A stretch of 64,000 nt of DNA. Source: Psettodes erumei. Lineage: Eukaryota; Chordata; Actinopteri; Pleuronectiformes; Psettodidae. How positions within the stretch are numbered: position 1 is the first letter of the stretch; every line of letters begins with the position of its first letter. Below are positions 34,721 to 46,046 of this stretch, piece by piece. The notes under the pieces are model-generated. The model worked only from the letters and a program-made list of their open reading frames with translations, was not told where the DNA came from and did no database searches. Made by a program: the position numbers and the translations under genes. The stretch spans positions 4,836,001-4,900,000 of the forward strand of contig JAFBJZ010000781.1 of assembly GCA_016785225.1 (NCBI GenBank), written 5' to 3'.

Positions 34721-37700
34721 CTCCGCTCATCTCTGAACATGGAGCCCCAAGGACAACTGCATGGGCATTTCCGGGAGAACTGCTGGCTGTTTGGTCATCC
34801 TGCAGTGTAAGGTGCTTTGTAATCAGCTCTCTCCATCATGAGGCAAAGCAGATCTGACAATTACATTTTTAGAAAGTCTGCAGACAGAGTAAAAAGACTG
34901 CATGCAGAACTGGGCCTCTCCTACACTAGTTACCGCTGGTGTTTCTGCTACACCACTGAACATGGTGATGAGAAAAATCTGTCTTTTTTCATTTAACTGT
35001 GGTGGAAGTAGATGTGTGAGGTGGGGCTGCAACGATGGATTATTTTCAGTATTGATCAGTGTATCACTTGCTGTATTTTGTCCATTAATGATTTTAGTGT
35101 TGGGCCTATGAAATATCAGCTTATAATTGCCTGTATCCTCAGGTGGCATCTTTAAATTTCTTGTTTTCAACAGATCAAAACCCAAAGACATTCAGTTAAC
35201 TGTCATGTGACAAAGAGGAACATCAAATTAATTATTATTTGAGATGCTTGCACATGTAAATGTTTAGCATTTTTGCTTGATAAATGACTTATAGGTGATT
35301 TAATTATAAAAGGTTGTTACAGTTAAAATTCTGTTGTTCAACTAATCAGTTCTTCCAACAATAGTGGTAGTCTTACTGTGATTGAGTTTTTATCAAATCT
35401 TGATCTGTATGACCCAGACTTACCTCTGACAATGAACTGGAGTCTGTTTCCACTGATAAAATCAGCTTTTAGAACTCGTACAAGCATTTGGACAGAATCG
35501 CACCTAAAAATGCCCCGATAACCCATGCAGCTCCTTCATACGACATAACATGTCCTCTCTTGCTTTCACATCATCCTCGTTGTTTGTGACTTTGCACTGT
35601 TAAAAACAGTCACATTATGCTTTTCCTAGCCTGCCCTTTGCAACACACATCTGCCCTAAAGTCTCACCTCACCAGAGCCCTCTGTGTTGTTTGAATTGAT
35701 GGTGGGGACAGCTGGCTGTGTGCCCCAGCCCAGAGCATGTGACTAGTGCAGGAAAACTGCATACTGAAGCACTATCACGGCAGACAGAAATCACTACGGA
35801 CCAACTGTGCTGATCACGCTGAAGATCACAATGATACTTTGCTTTGACAGAGCTCGTTGTGTTGCAAGAAAGACGGTTTTCCACTGTTTGACCACGGTAG
35901 AGGATGACTTGTTCTTTTATATTAAAGCACGCTCCCTTCCTGCATCCTGGTTACAAACCCCAAATAAAGCCAGATCCCATCTTTGACATACCACAAGAAT
36001 TACAGGTATGATTCAGACTGACAGTACAGTGGATATCACATTGTGCGGCATCCAGGATCCCTGTGAGTGGGATCCATGTGAGCATGTGTGACTCACCCTC
36101 TCCAGTTCTTTGCATTGGCATCAATTTGTGTCAGCTGTTGGTTAGCAGGCATAAGTGTCTGTCAGCTGCCGGCTAGCAGGTGTCTTAGCCACCTCGTAAG
36201 GCTCTGTGGAGAGAAAATCAATGGCTCTCTGTTGATTAGAGGCCCCTCTGACACAGATCAATCACGCTTATATCACTACAAAGCAACAACATGAAAGCAG
36301 AACACTACCATAAGGAAAAATCGGGCCACTCTGCTTTTGTTCCTACACTGTTCCCCGTCCATGCTGGCACAGTAAACAGCCTTCAGTTCTCCAGCTGTCT
36401 CCAATTAATTCTATGATTAAGTGACTCTCCAAACCTTCTTTCTGATTTCTGTCTTCCCATTGGAGGGAATTGCATAAGAGATGTGGGGATGTACACACAG
36501 CGCCAGGCCCCATTGCTTACAAAGTCCAGCCCCAAAATAGCCAGTGTGGCAGGCTAATACAAAGCAAGTCTCAGCCTCGCATATTTTGCACTGTAATGAT
36601 GTGTCAGAGGCTACATGAAAAACACATTAGATGGAGATGTTAAGGCATACACATTTCAGATTGACTTTGTCATAAGAAATCCCTGAGGAAGCTAGGGATG
36701 TTGTTTTTGGTCCCTGCAATGATTAATATTTCACACAGCCAGAATTAAACCTCTTAGATAGACATATGTCTGAACATTTGTGGCTCCTTGAGATGGTGCA
36801 GAGCCTTTTCTTGCCCAGATCCACTGAACTCAGGGAAAGTGGAGTGCAGCAGTGGTGAATCTGAAAACTCAGCAGGAGATGCATCCAGTCATTCCTTAAT
36901 TCCAACTGAACCCTGATTAAGTCCTCAACAAATTAAACCACTCAATCCTCTCCATCCAACTTTCTTGCTCCAGACATAATTTACAGTTGTGACAGTCCAT
37001 ATAGGGCGCACACTACTCGGACCACGTGATTTTTGTGAGGATTTAGAAGCAGCCAAGGGAAGTGTTTGGATGCCTTTTTTGTTTTTTGGCTCAGCAGGGG
37101 ACCACAGAATTCACATTGGCATAGTTTGATCCCTGGTGGATCAGACTAGATTATATTCAGCTGATCGTTAGGCTTTTCCCAAGTAAACCAGAGTTAGACA
37201 CGCTCATGTTAGTGTCTTCAGGTAGATACTGCATGTTGTGGCAAAAGAGCTCGAAGAGATTTCATGATCAGTTGAAGTGCTCTGCATCTTTAAACTGGTA
37301 AAATAAATAGATTAAAAAAAATCAAATGGTCATTAGTAAATTATGTTTAAATTGGCTGCACAAAAAGAACATTCCAAGGCACTGCAAGTAACACATATAA
37401 ACACATTCATGTACAAGTCAAACGGCAGCAGTATCCATAGTAACCCACACTGAGTAAGAGCAAAAGAGAATGAATAGATTTCAAAAGCAATGAAGTAAAG
37501 TGCTGATGGGAGTCTTCTGTGGAGATCATAAAAATCTACGTCACCAGGATAAGATGAAGGGAGGTGAAAATAGCTTGTAAAGCTACAGCGCTCTGCAAAT
37601 TGGCTGCAGGAGGGATTCAGTGATGCAGCCTCATATCAACTGTATGTTTAGTAGAAGCATACAGCGCAGATGTCCCTTATCCAAGATTATCTCCAGCAGA

Positions 37701-40680
37701 GATTGACAATTTACAGTTAACATAAGGTGAGCCATAAGGAGACCCCCCTCTGGCAACGTCATGGTGAAAGTAAGATAGGAAGAAAGACCTACACTTCTGT
37801 GGGCATATTCTCATATCTTGCTCTCGGAACATGTAGGTCAAAGTAAGAACAGCGTAGATATTATTCACAGCTGCACTGAGCAAACACAAACCCCTCTGTC
37901 CTGCTCTCTGGAGTCACAGTAAGACATCCCATGGTGAGGCTTAATTAAATCTTTACTACATACTCCTCTCTCATCCTTCGTTATCTGCCATTTTGGCTGA
38001 AGAATTACTCAGTGGTGTGTGCAAGTTTATTAAAGGGGAAACACATTTTGGAATGAAAAGACGGGCCCGGGTGCAGTTTCTTTCCGAGGGTCTCTCCCGA
38101 TGGTGTGGTTTTGCACTGTCACCATTACATTGTTATGCATCAACATAGAAACTGAATGTAATACTGCATTTAGGGCAAACTCTTTCATCAGATTTTCAAA
38201 CACTGATTAAGGCCAGCAGGAGGTTTTGTAATGCAGGGCTGTCATCGTGGTCCCGCTATTCAAGACTGGACAGACAACAAATCTTTTGTGCCCTGCATAG
38301 AAAGAATCAATGAGGTCCTTCTAAATATGGATATCATTCACCCTCCATCCTGCAGCATCACAATGCAAAGCAGTACTGAGTTGTACTAATTGTGCCAGGC
38401 CGCAGGCCATGTATAATAGTAGTAACAGCCACTGTCTCCCATTCAGAGACTACCATGTGATTGCTGAACAAAACAACTGATTTGAAGACTGACACTAGCT
38501 TATCCTCTTCCTTCACAGCATGAGAGTGATTAGGACACCTGCTTATCCTATACGTTTAAGTATATGAAATGAATGGACCCCTGTTCCTGGAACTCCATCC
38601 ATATCCTGTTTAGTTTGCATGCCCTCCCCATCAAATTATATGTGCAAATCAGTTTTGACACTTGCTTCAATTTGCGATTTAAAAGCGTCTTAATGTATGT
38701 AATTACCCATTCTGGTTGGCAGTTGCAGTCATCCAGATGCACCTGGGTTCACAGATTCTCCAGGCTGTTTAAATGGGTCAGCTCTAGAAATATCCTGGCT
38801 CAGAGAAGAAGTCGTGAGTCCTCACCCCCCCACCCCCACCCCTTTCTCCTTGTCCATTGCAGAATGAGATTATCGTTGGCAATACTCTGGAATCCTTTAT
38901 TTGTGACTTGCAAAGTCATGAAATCTGCATTCCAAATGATTACACAACATCTCCAATGTATCACTTCAGTCTCTTATTTTCTTGTGAATGGATGGCTTAG
39001 TTCATATAGTGATAAATTCTGTCCAATAGCAGCATGCTGTCTTCTATCAACACACCAAGGTGAAATGTGAACTGTGACATGTGAACAATGCTGAATGTCA
39101 TTATCTGCCAGAATACGTTCAATGAAATCATATCTTTCCTGATCCGATAAGAATCTTAACTACTAGGGACAGAACTGTAGGGCCGGCTGGGCAGCCAGAT
39201 AAGAAAGGCAGGCATGCAGACAGTGCTTTAAAAACAGTGCACTACATACCTACCTGCAATTTGGATTTTGCACACCAGACACTTTTGTCGGCAATGAAAA
39301 CTGTCAAGGGAAAGAGAAATTGATTCATTTGGTGATTAAACTTGAACCATCTCCCACACTGCATACAACCTGCCAGCCAAAAATATTTAGACAAGTTATT
39401 TTATAGTTGTATGAGGGAAAGTAAAATATCCCATTTTTAATGTGTTTGTTTCAGCTTGAGATGCAGTAATTGATTTGTACAAAACAAGGCAATGAAAAAC
39501 AGTCATTCTTTTGACTGGGGGTGCACAATACCGCTGGCCTCCTTCAGCTGCAGCTGCTGCATTCAGATTTTCAGCCCTTATGAAAGTCCAAAAGATACTG
39601 CAACATAATATATGTGTTTTTTCATTCACTCAAACACCATGAATTAGGCCATTATTATCAGAAGAAAAGACAGACTAAACTATAATGAGTTGTATGATGA
39701 AGGAGCCCTTCGTTCAGATGTCCTAGATTGGTATTGTTTAACAGGATTATGCAAACATTGGTGTCTGTGTTCTGTGTCACGGTGACTTGTGTAATTATGA
39801 TTTAAATATCAGAAGACAATAAAAATGAAACCTTTTTACACAGTGAAAAACATACAAACATAACAATTGTTATAATGTAATTACAGATAAAAGATATCAA
39901 TATTCTTACCCCTCATTTTGAAAAAATAAATAAATAAATGAGTACATACAAAATTTAACATGCTTTTGCTTGTTTGCTTGACAGGGATGCACTTCCATTT
40001 TTTTGATGATAAATTGATATTAAATTGATTGATGATCACATATTGTGATCCTCTTGGAACAAAAAGCGTTCTCCTGACTTGATAAAATACAGTGTTAAGT
40101 AATGGAAATATGAGCAAACACACAGAGACACAGAATGGTGTTCTCATTTCACTGGTGTGAAAAGAATTATATAACCCTGGTTAATCTTGTGCAGAATACA
40201 AGGCTCTACTCATCAGACTGCAGGCCCACACCACCTTGTGGTCACATTTGTCGGCTATTGCAACTGGGTTACTCTACAAAAAATATGTACTCAATATAGA
40301 GTTTGCAATGTGCATTCACTCAAAGTTTTGAGTTCAGCTCTTTGCAAACATGCAAACTCATACTTTACATATTTTGGGGGTAGTTTACTACCCTACACAG
40401 TTTGCATTGTACACAGAAATACAATAATACCTAATACCACATTACCTGTTTAACATGGGTCATTGTAAAACCAAAGAAATATTTTCCATTCTTTGATGTG
40501 GATGACTAATCTGGATGCCATCGTCAGACCCTCAACATAGAAATGAAAAAAAAAAAACTCGATAAAAATACATTTTAAGGTTAAAGCAAGTGACACAAAC
40601 AGTAAAACGGAGGAGAAATCTCTCTTCCATGATGGACAGATATTCTTAATAGGCAGGTGTGATTAGTGTTGATCATAGAC
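34721..40680. other. Intergenic DNA, no gene seen
   Basis: Six kilobases of AT-rich sequence between the ajm1 promoter and the minus-strand transcripts at 41 kb. I examined both strands for exons with matching splice sites and for recognisable transposon or tRNA motifs and saw none that hold up. Confidence 0.5.
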
Positions 40681-40686
40681 TTTATT
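40681..40686 (-). terminator. Candidate poly(A) signal for the 41.07-41.32 kb transcript
   Basis: Plus-strand TTTATT reads AATAAA on the minus strand in the context CTAATAAAGTC. It lies about 385 bases downstream of the stop codon of the candidate terminal exon at 41071-41159, a normal 3' UTR length. Confidence 0.35.
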
Positions 40687-41070
40687 AGACATGTGCATGT
40701 TTTAAGAACATACTATACTCATTTTCACATAATATAGCTACATTGCATATAACGTCAATTTTTTTACATTTAATAATGCACCAAGATTTACATTATGCAG
40801 TATCTTATTTTTTGATGAACAAAAACCTCAGCTTTTTGGATTTTTGCACGTACATTTATGATTTTTTTTAATCTGGCAGGCATTGACTGACAATCAGTTC
40901 AAATTTGTAAGGATTTCATCTTTTCACAATGATTATACAATGCATTTAGAAAACAATAAACCGAGCTCAAACCAAAAAATATACATTCACAGTCAAATAC
41001 ATCCACCATGAATAATGTAAACCTTTGAAAAGAAAACATCTGTAAATATCAAAAACTTAAATACAATAAA

Positions 41071-41322
41071 CTACTTCTTTGCATTGCTGCCACAGCTCAT
41101 CTCGTCAGTCTCAGGAGGTGCCACAGCAAATGGTATGTCTTCATATAGCCAAGAGGCCTCTGAGTGATAGAATGATATTTTTCAAAGTTAACCATCCGTG
41201 CTAATCGTGATGGCTCATTTTCATAACTCAGTGTAGCAGTTACACAAGGCTACTCTTACTGATTCTCCTGGCATTAGGCTGTGCCACGATATTTGTGACA
41301 ATCATGTAGTGACACTGAGTCG
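41071..41322 (-). other. Two candidate coding exons of an unrecognised minus-strand gene
   Basis: Exon A, 41260-41322 (63 nt), has a T16 tract plus ACAG acceptor and a strong GTAAGAG donor. Exon B, 41071-41159 (89 nt), has a CTATCACTCAG acceptor and ends in TAG. The 100-bp intron between them has a TTAAC branch-like word. Phases match: A reads TQCHYMIVTNIVAQPNARRI, the split codon gives K, and B reads ASWLYEDIPFAVAPPETDEM followed by SCGSNAKK and stop. I do not recognise the protein. No convincing upstream exon was found between here and syn1; joining to syn1 exon 12 or 13 does not fit the phase. It could also be a chance open chain. Confidence 0.35.
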
Positions 41323-43865
41323 CTGTAAAAAAAAAAAAAAACACTGATAAACTTACAAGCTCCACATAGTTTTGCCTTATAGAAACACGCAAGAACTAAA
41401 AGAAAAAATGCACATATTTTGAAAGTAAAAGCTCAAAATTTTAGACACACACATATCAACAAGCATATTCAATAGCAGCAGGGGATAAAGTTGACAATCT
41501 GCATCACTCAGAGCTCTGTACAACACATCTATTTGGCTTCACCAGTTACAGAACAACATTCACACGTTTATGCACCAATGAGCACAAGGGGTCACTGTGG
41601 CTACACAAATAGGCTGATAAACACAGGCAGCATGGAGAATTTGCAGGGGATTCAGGACTCCTCTATTCTTTTGGCTATTGAGTCTTCCCTATAAAGCTGG
41701 ATATTGCCATACTACATCAACATTCCCATAGGAAGAAATCCCTCTGGAAGACATTTTAGTGCCTGGAAACAGAAGCAGTTTTCTCATGTTTTCAGAGTTG
41801 TGATCAAAGAAAGGGTTGTCAATGCAAAGAAAGGGTCACAGGGAGTGCTAAATCTGCTGCAGTGGTGTATCCTGCAGTTGACATTCCTATACCTTTATAT
41901 TAGTATTCTTTCTTTATTGTATAGAGATGAGCTGCAAATATGTAAAATTCCTTGGCTGAGTATGCTTTGGAGTATGGCCTCTTCTCACAGACTATGAACC
42001 CGCTGAGATCAGAGGGGCATTTATGGAAGCAGAAACTGTGTGCTGCACTGTATTACTGTACTGTTATTTCAGTGCAAAATCACAATGCACTGACTAAATG
42101 CTAAACCCTAAAATCAACCTGAAATAATCCACTAACTTACTGTGCATCCATGATATTAAATAGCTGGATTGCAGTCATAAGTTTTTTTCATTACATTGCT
42201 TTCAAATCAAGGGACTATGGAACAAAACTAATCTAATTTTTCATACCTGAACAGTTGTCAACCCTGCCTTTTCTGTATCCTACTGCACCATCCCTGCCGC
42301 AGACATGGCAGCACCCCAGATTGGGAACAGTGGGACGAGGCTTTGTCAATAGGCCAATGAATAAACCTGAAACTCCAGACCTCATACATCAGTCTGTGTC
42401 ACTGTATTCAAGCATAATGTTGCAGTATACTCTGTGTGCAAATGCATTTGAAACAATAAAAACCATCTACCTCGTTAAAAATGCATGCTTTTCCTTCATT
42501 ACTTGTACAACAACCACAATAAAACTGTAATGGAAGACCCTGACTCACACACACAATGTGTTGTCACAATCAACTGGACATCCCTGAGACAGCTCCAGTT
42601 GATCTGATGTTCTTGCCTGTGTAGGTGTGTTTTGAATGCAAAGAGCTTTTGGGCTTTTGTTCTTGTGCAAACACCCCCCCAAAAAAACAGGCAAAAGTGG
42701 CAGCAACAACATACTCACAACACCTACTAGGCTACTTTACTAATTCAACTACATGTGACGACACAGTTACAAGCGCCAGTGGCAGGGGTTGGAAAATTGA
42801 ACCATTGCCTCCTGTTGACATGCAGCTAAGACATCACCATAAGCAATCAACAGCTTGAGCAGATCTAGCAGTAGCAGAACACAGGACAGCCTACCTATGC
42901 GGCTGTGCTGAGTCAGGGACTGTACTAAGATTATTAGGGGGGGGGTCGAAAAAAATGAGTGAGGAGAGTGGGTAAGGGTTTTTATTTACTCTATATTACC
43001 ATTTTAGTACTTATTTTAAATGTGTGTGTTTATTAACATAGAAAGCAGATTATACTGTTACATTAGGAAATTGATTTTCATATGAGTAATGGGGTGAAAA
43101 TATTGCAGTGCACAAGCCCTTCAGCTCAGAGCTGTTGCTTGCTCCGTTTTGTGGCTATAATAATCTTTTATTTTATTATTATTAATATTTATAACCACTC
43201 AATATTCAAAAATAGACTGGGGCCATATTTCTACTGTTTTATTATGTTTGCCATAAATATATTATTTTGAGATCTTGAATGACACTGGGGAGGGTCTTGC
43301 TTTTTGATGAAATATAAGATTCAGCACCCCTCCCCACCCCTTTCATTTTTGTACAGTCCCTTAAGTTGTTTGGTTGGTTGGCAAACCAACCAAAATTCAA
43401 AATTAAAGATCACAATGACTTTACAGCACCAACAAACAAATGGAAGCAGCATTGTGTTGTTCTGTTTCTTATTTTTGTGTGCGCGCTCATGCATATACAG
43501 AATTTTGTGTCAGTTGTGTATGTGTGTGTGCGTGCATTTGTGTGAATACACAATGATTACATAACTTACTCAAGCTTTAGCCGAGGCAAGGAATGTTTCA
43601 GACATCAGTGCCTACATTTACAGTGTATTCTACTTTTTGTTCATCTTAAAAGATTTCAACTATTTAGGCAGTGGGTGTCAAGTGTGTACATTTTCATATC
43701 AGGGTCAATGTACATGAATTGGAGGCGGCATCCTGTTGGTCCTTGTTCATTGGGGAAGAAGGGATCTGTCCTTCTGCTTACCTGTCCATCTTTCTTTCTG
43801 TCAGTAGGAGAAGGGGTAGGGGCTGGGGGTGGGGATGGGGGGGGTGGGGGTGGGCTTATGCCGTC
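41323..43865 (-). other. Region 3' of syn1: likely 3' UTR and intergenic sequence
   Basis: AT-rich DNA directly downstream of the syn1 stop. Minus-strand AATAAA words occur (for example plus TTTATT near 42979, 43029 and 43167) and the syn1 3' UTR probably ends at one of them. Just after the stop, the frame remains open for 28 Pro-rich codons up to a strong donor at 43780-43781. No other exon is supported. Confidence 0.4.
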
Positions 43866-46046
43866 TCAGTCTGAGAAGAGACTGGCAAAAGATTTGCGTA
43901 GATTGCGTATGGTTTCTGCCTTCACCTCGTCCTGGCTAAGGCTGGCTCGTGGCGCTGGGGTTTCTGGAATGTTGAAGGTATTGGTAAGAGACTGGGACTT
44001 GCTATAAAGAGAGGAAAATGGCAATAGAGGAGAAGGAAAGGCTATTAAAGTCATGCAGCAAACCCATGGAATGAAAAGACTGGTGCATGGCAAGAGAGAG
44101 AGAGAGAGAGAGAGGGGCAAGAGAGAAAAGGCTCACTAAAAGATGATAAAAGCGCATTCCTCCTTTACAGTCATTCAGTATTACCTTATCATTTCAAGTC
44201 AGCTTTGATATGATATGAATAGTGAATGACTTTTCCCGATGCAAAGTGATGCATGTTTTTTTGTATCAGGAATTGATGACACGTGTTTTATGTCTCTATA
44301 TCAAGAGATCATGAAATGGTAATTTCAATCATACAATCCAAAATAAGGATTGTGTTTTATCCATGAAAACCAATGGCTGCAGATTGTACTGACCACTAAG
44401 ATAGAAGCAATCATACAGATAATTTATACAGTATGCATTATCCATCAGGTGATTTTTGATTATATGCAAAAATAAATCAAATCATCTACTGTTCAAATGA
44501 CTGCATATTTGAAAGTGAGAATTTGTCTTAATGTTATGGTTCAAGTTCTTTCAGTTTTTATGTGTGTGTAACAGATGCATATAAAGCTGAAAATAAACTG
44601 AAAATGGTTGATATTAAATGATCTTTTAAAAAAAAATCTTCTGAAAGTTTAATAAAAATTGAAAACCAATCACTTTTTATTTACACTTTTCTGTCTACAT
44701 CTGCTACTAAGAGAACATTTTTAAAAGAAAATGATTTAAAAGAAGGATGTCGAGAATCTGGTCACCTGTGTCCAACAATATGGACTGTAGAAGATGTAAT
44801 AGATGTTTATGAGCAACTACAAGACAGCTTCAGTATCTCCAGATCTGAAATCTTGTGTTTTGTGAAACTGCAGCTGAAGGACTGAAAAATGTAAGAATCG
44901 ATACATCATGCACATTCTGTTGGATCATTTGTCAATAAAGAGATGAAGTGATTGACCTATGTCGCATGCATATTTGAATGCAGGCAAAAAGTAAGAGTGG
45001 ATTGTCTGTTCAGGCCAGTTGCAAGGTTCGCTAAGAGGAAACTGATCTCAAGTCAGTTATCGTACATGGTTACTTACTTTAGTTGTGGAGAGCCGCCCAT
45101 AGCCGGGTTGTCCTGACTGGGTTTCTGTGGGGGCTGAGGCTTTTGCTGCAGTGGGGGACGTCCTCCTGGGGCTCCCTGGCCTTGAGCAGAGGGCCTGGGC
45201 TGCTGGGTGGTGGGTCCTCCAGGACGACCTTGCTGGCCAGGAGCCCTCTGTTGCTGTGCCCCGCCCTGTGACTGCTGCCTTGGGGGCTGGGCAGGCCTCT
45301 GCTGCTGGGGTGGCCCCCCTGGAGGTTTCTGGCCAGGGCCTCCTGCAGATGCTTTTTGCTGCTGCTGGGTGACAGACTGTTGCCTCTGAGATTGAGGGGA
45401 ACCTCCCTGGCTTCGCTGAGGAGAGCCCTGACCAGAAGGAGGTCTCTGGCCTGGAGGACCGCCTTGACCTTGTGGTCGTGGTTGAGCTGCAGGTCCCTGG
45501 TTCGTCTTAGCCTGGGCACTGGGGTCAGCTGTGGCAGATTGCTGGGCCTGTGCAGGGGGTTGACCCTGAGGCTGTGGCCGCTGCTGAGATGGGGGACTTT
45601 GCTGAGGGCCACCTACAAGAGACAAACAAAAGCAGCAGTCACATCCTGATACTTTCCAAATGTCCTTGCCTAGACTCAAAAAGTGAAGTTCTTACCCTGA
45701 GGTGAGGGGCGCTGTTGAGTCTGTGGTACTCTCGGCTGAGAGACAGGCTGAGGAGACACTGCTTTCTACAAAACACACAGGGTTTACAGGAGAAGACAGC
45801 AAATATTTATCGAAACATAAAGGATTAATGAATTACCAGCTGCAGAGAATAGAATGTTAAAATCATCTTTTTGCTGAGTATCTGTGGTTTGAGCACCTGT
45901 GTCGGCTGTCCTGCTGTGGCACGGACTGTGGAAGAGCTTGAAGTGCGTGGGACAGTCTGGTTCATCTTAGAGATCACCAGTTCTGCAATCTGAACACGAT
46001 CCTCATCCTGCTGGTCCCCGATCAGCGGCATCGAACAGTCATCAAC
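43866..46046 (-). CDS. syn1: syn1 coding exons 10-13: end of domain C, Pro/Gln-rich domain D, domain E
   Basis: Exon 10 (45897-46046) finishes domain C with MPLIGDQQDEDRVQIAELVI. Exons 11 and 12 encode a roughly 200-residue Pro/Gln/Gly-rich domain D, an SH3-binding and phase-separating region in mammals. Two RxxS motifs, RQQSV (45364-45387 region) and RQQSQ (45263-45283 region), sit where mammalian synapsin I has its CaMKII sites. Exon 13 encodes domain E, LNKSQSLTNTFNIPETPAPR through ETIRNLRKSFASLFSD. Domain E characterises the a-type isoforms. High GC and repeat content make exon 12 prone to sequencing gaps; here it is continuous. Confidence 0.93.

Noticed and set aside
34352..34857. Plus-strand open frames of up to 152 codons in the ajm1 promoter region
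   Set aside because: They lie in CpG- and GT-rich sequence, are low complexity and have no homology that I recognise.
35000..40600. Transposons, viral remnants or hidden genes in the large ajm1-syn1 spacer
   Set aside because: No reverse transcriptase, transposase or integrase-like frame, long terminal repeat or terminal inverted repeat could be recognised by eye. A repeat-library search would be the decisive test.
41357..41395. A 39-nt candidate exon upstream of the 41.07-41.32 kb pair
   Set aside because: It has good splice words and fitting phase, but it would leave an intron of only about 34 bp before 41322, too short for vertebrate splicing.
43671..44007. Plus-strand Gly/Trp-rich open frames
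   Set aside because: They are antisense to the syn1 last exon and its C-rich downstream run.
45083..45649. Plus-strand open frames opposite the syn1 Pro/Gln-rich exon
   Set aside because: Antisense of a Gln/Pro/Gly-rich repeat naturally gives long Leu/Trp/Cys-rich frames; the sense frame is synapsin domain D with correct splice sites.
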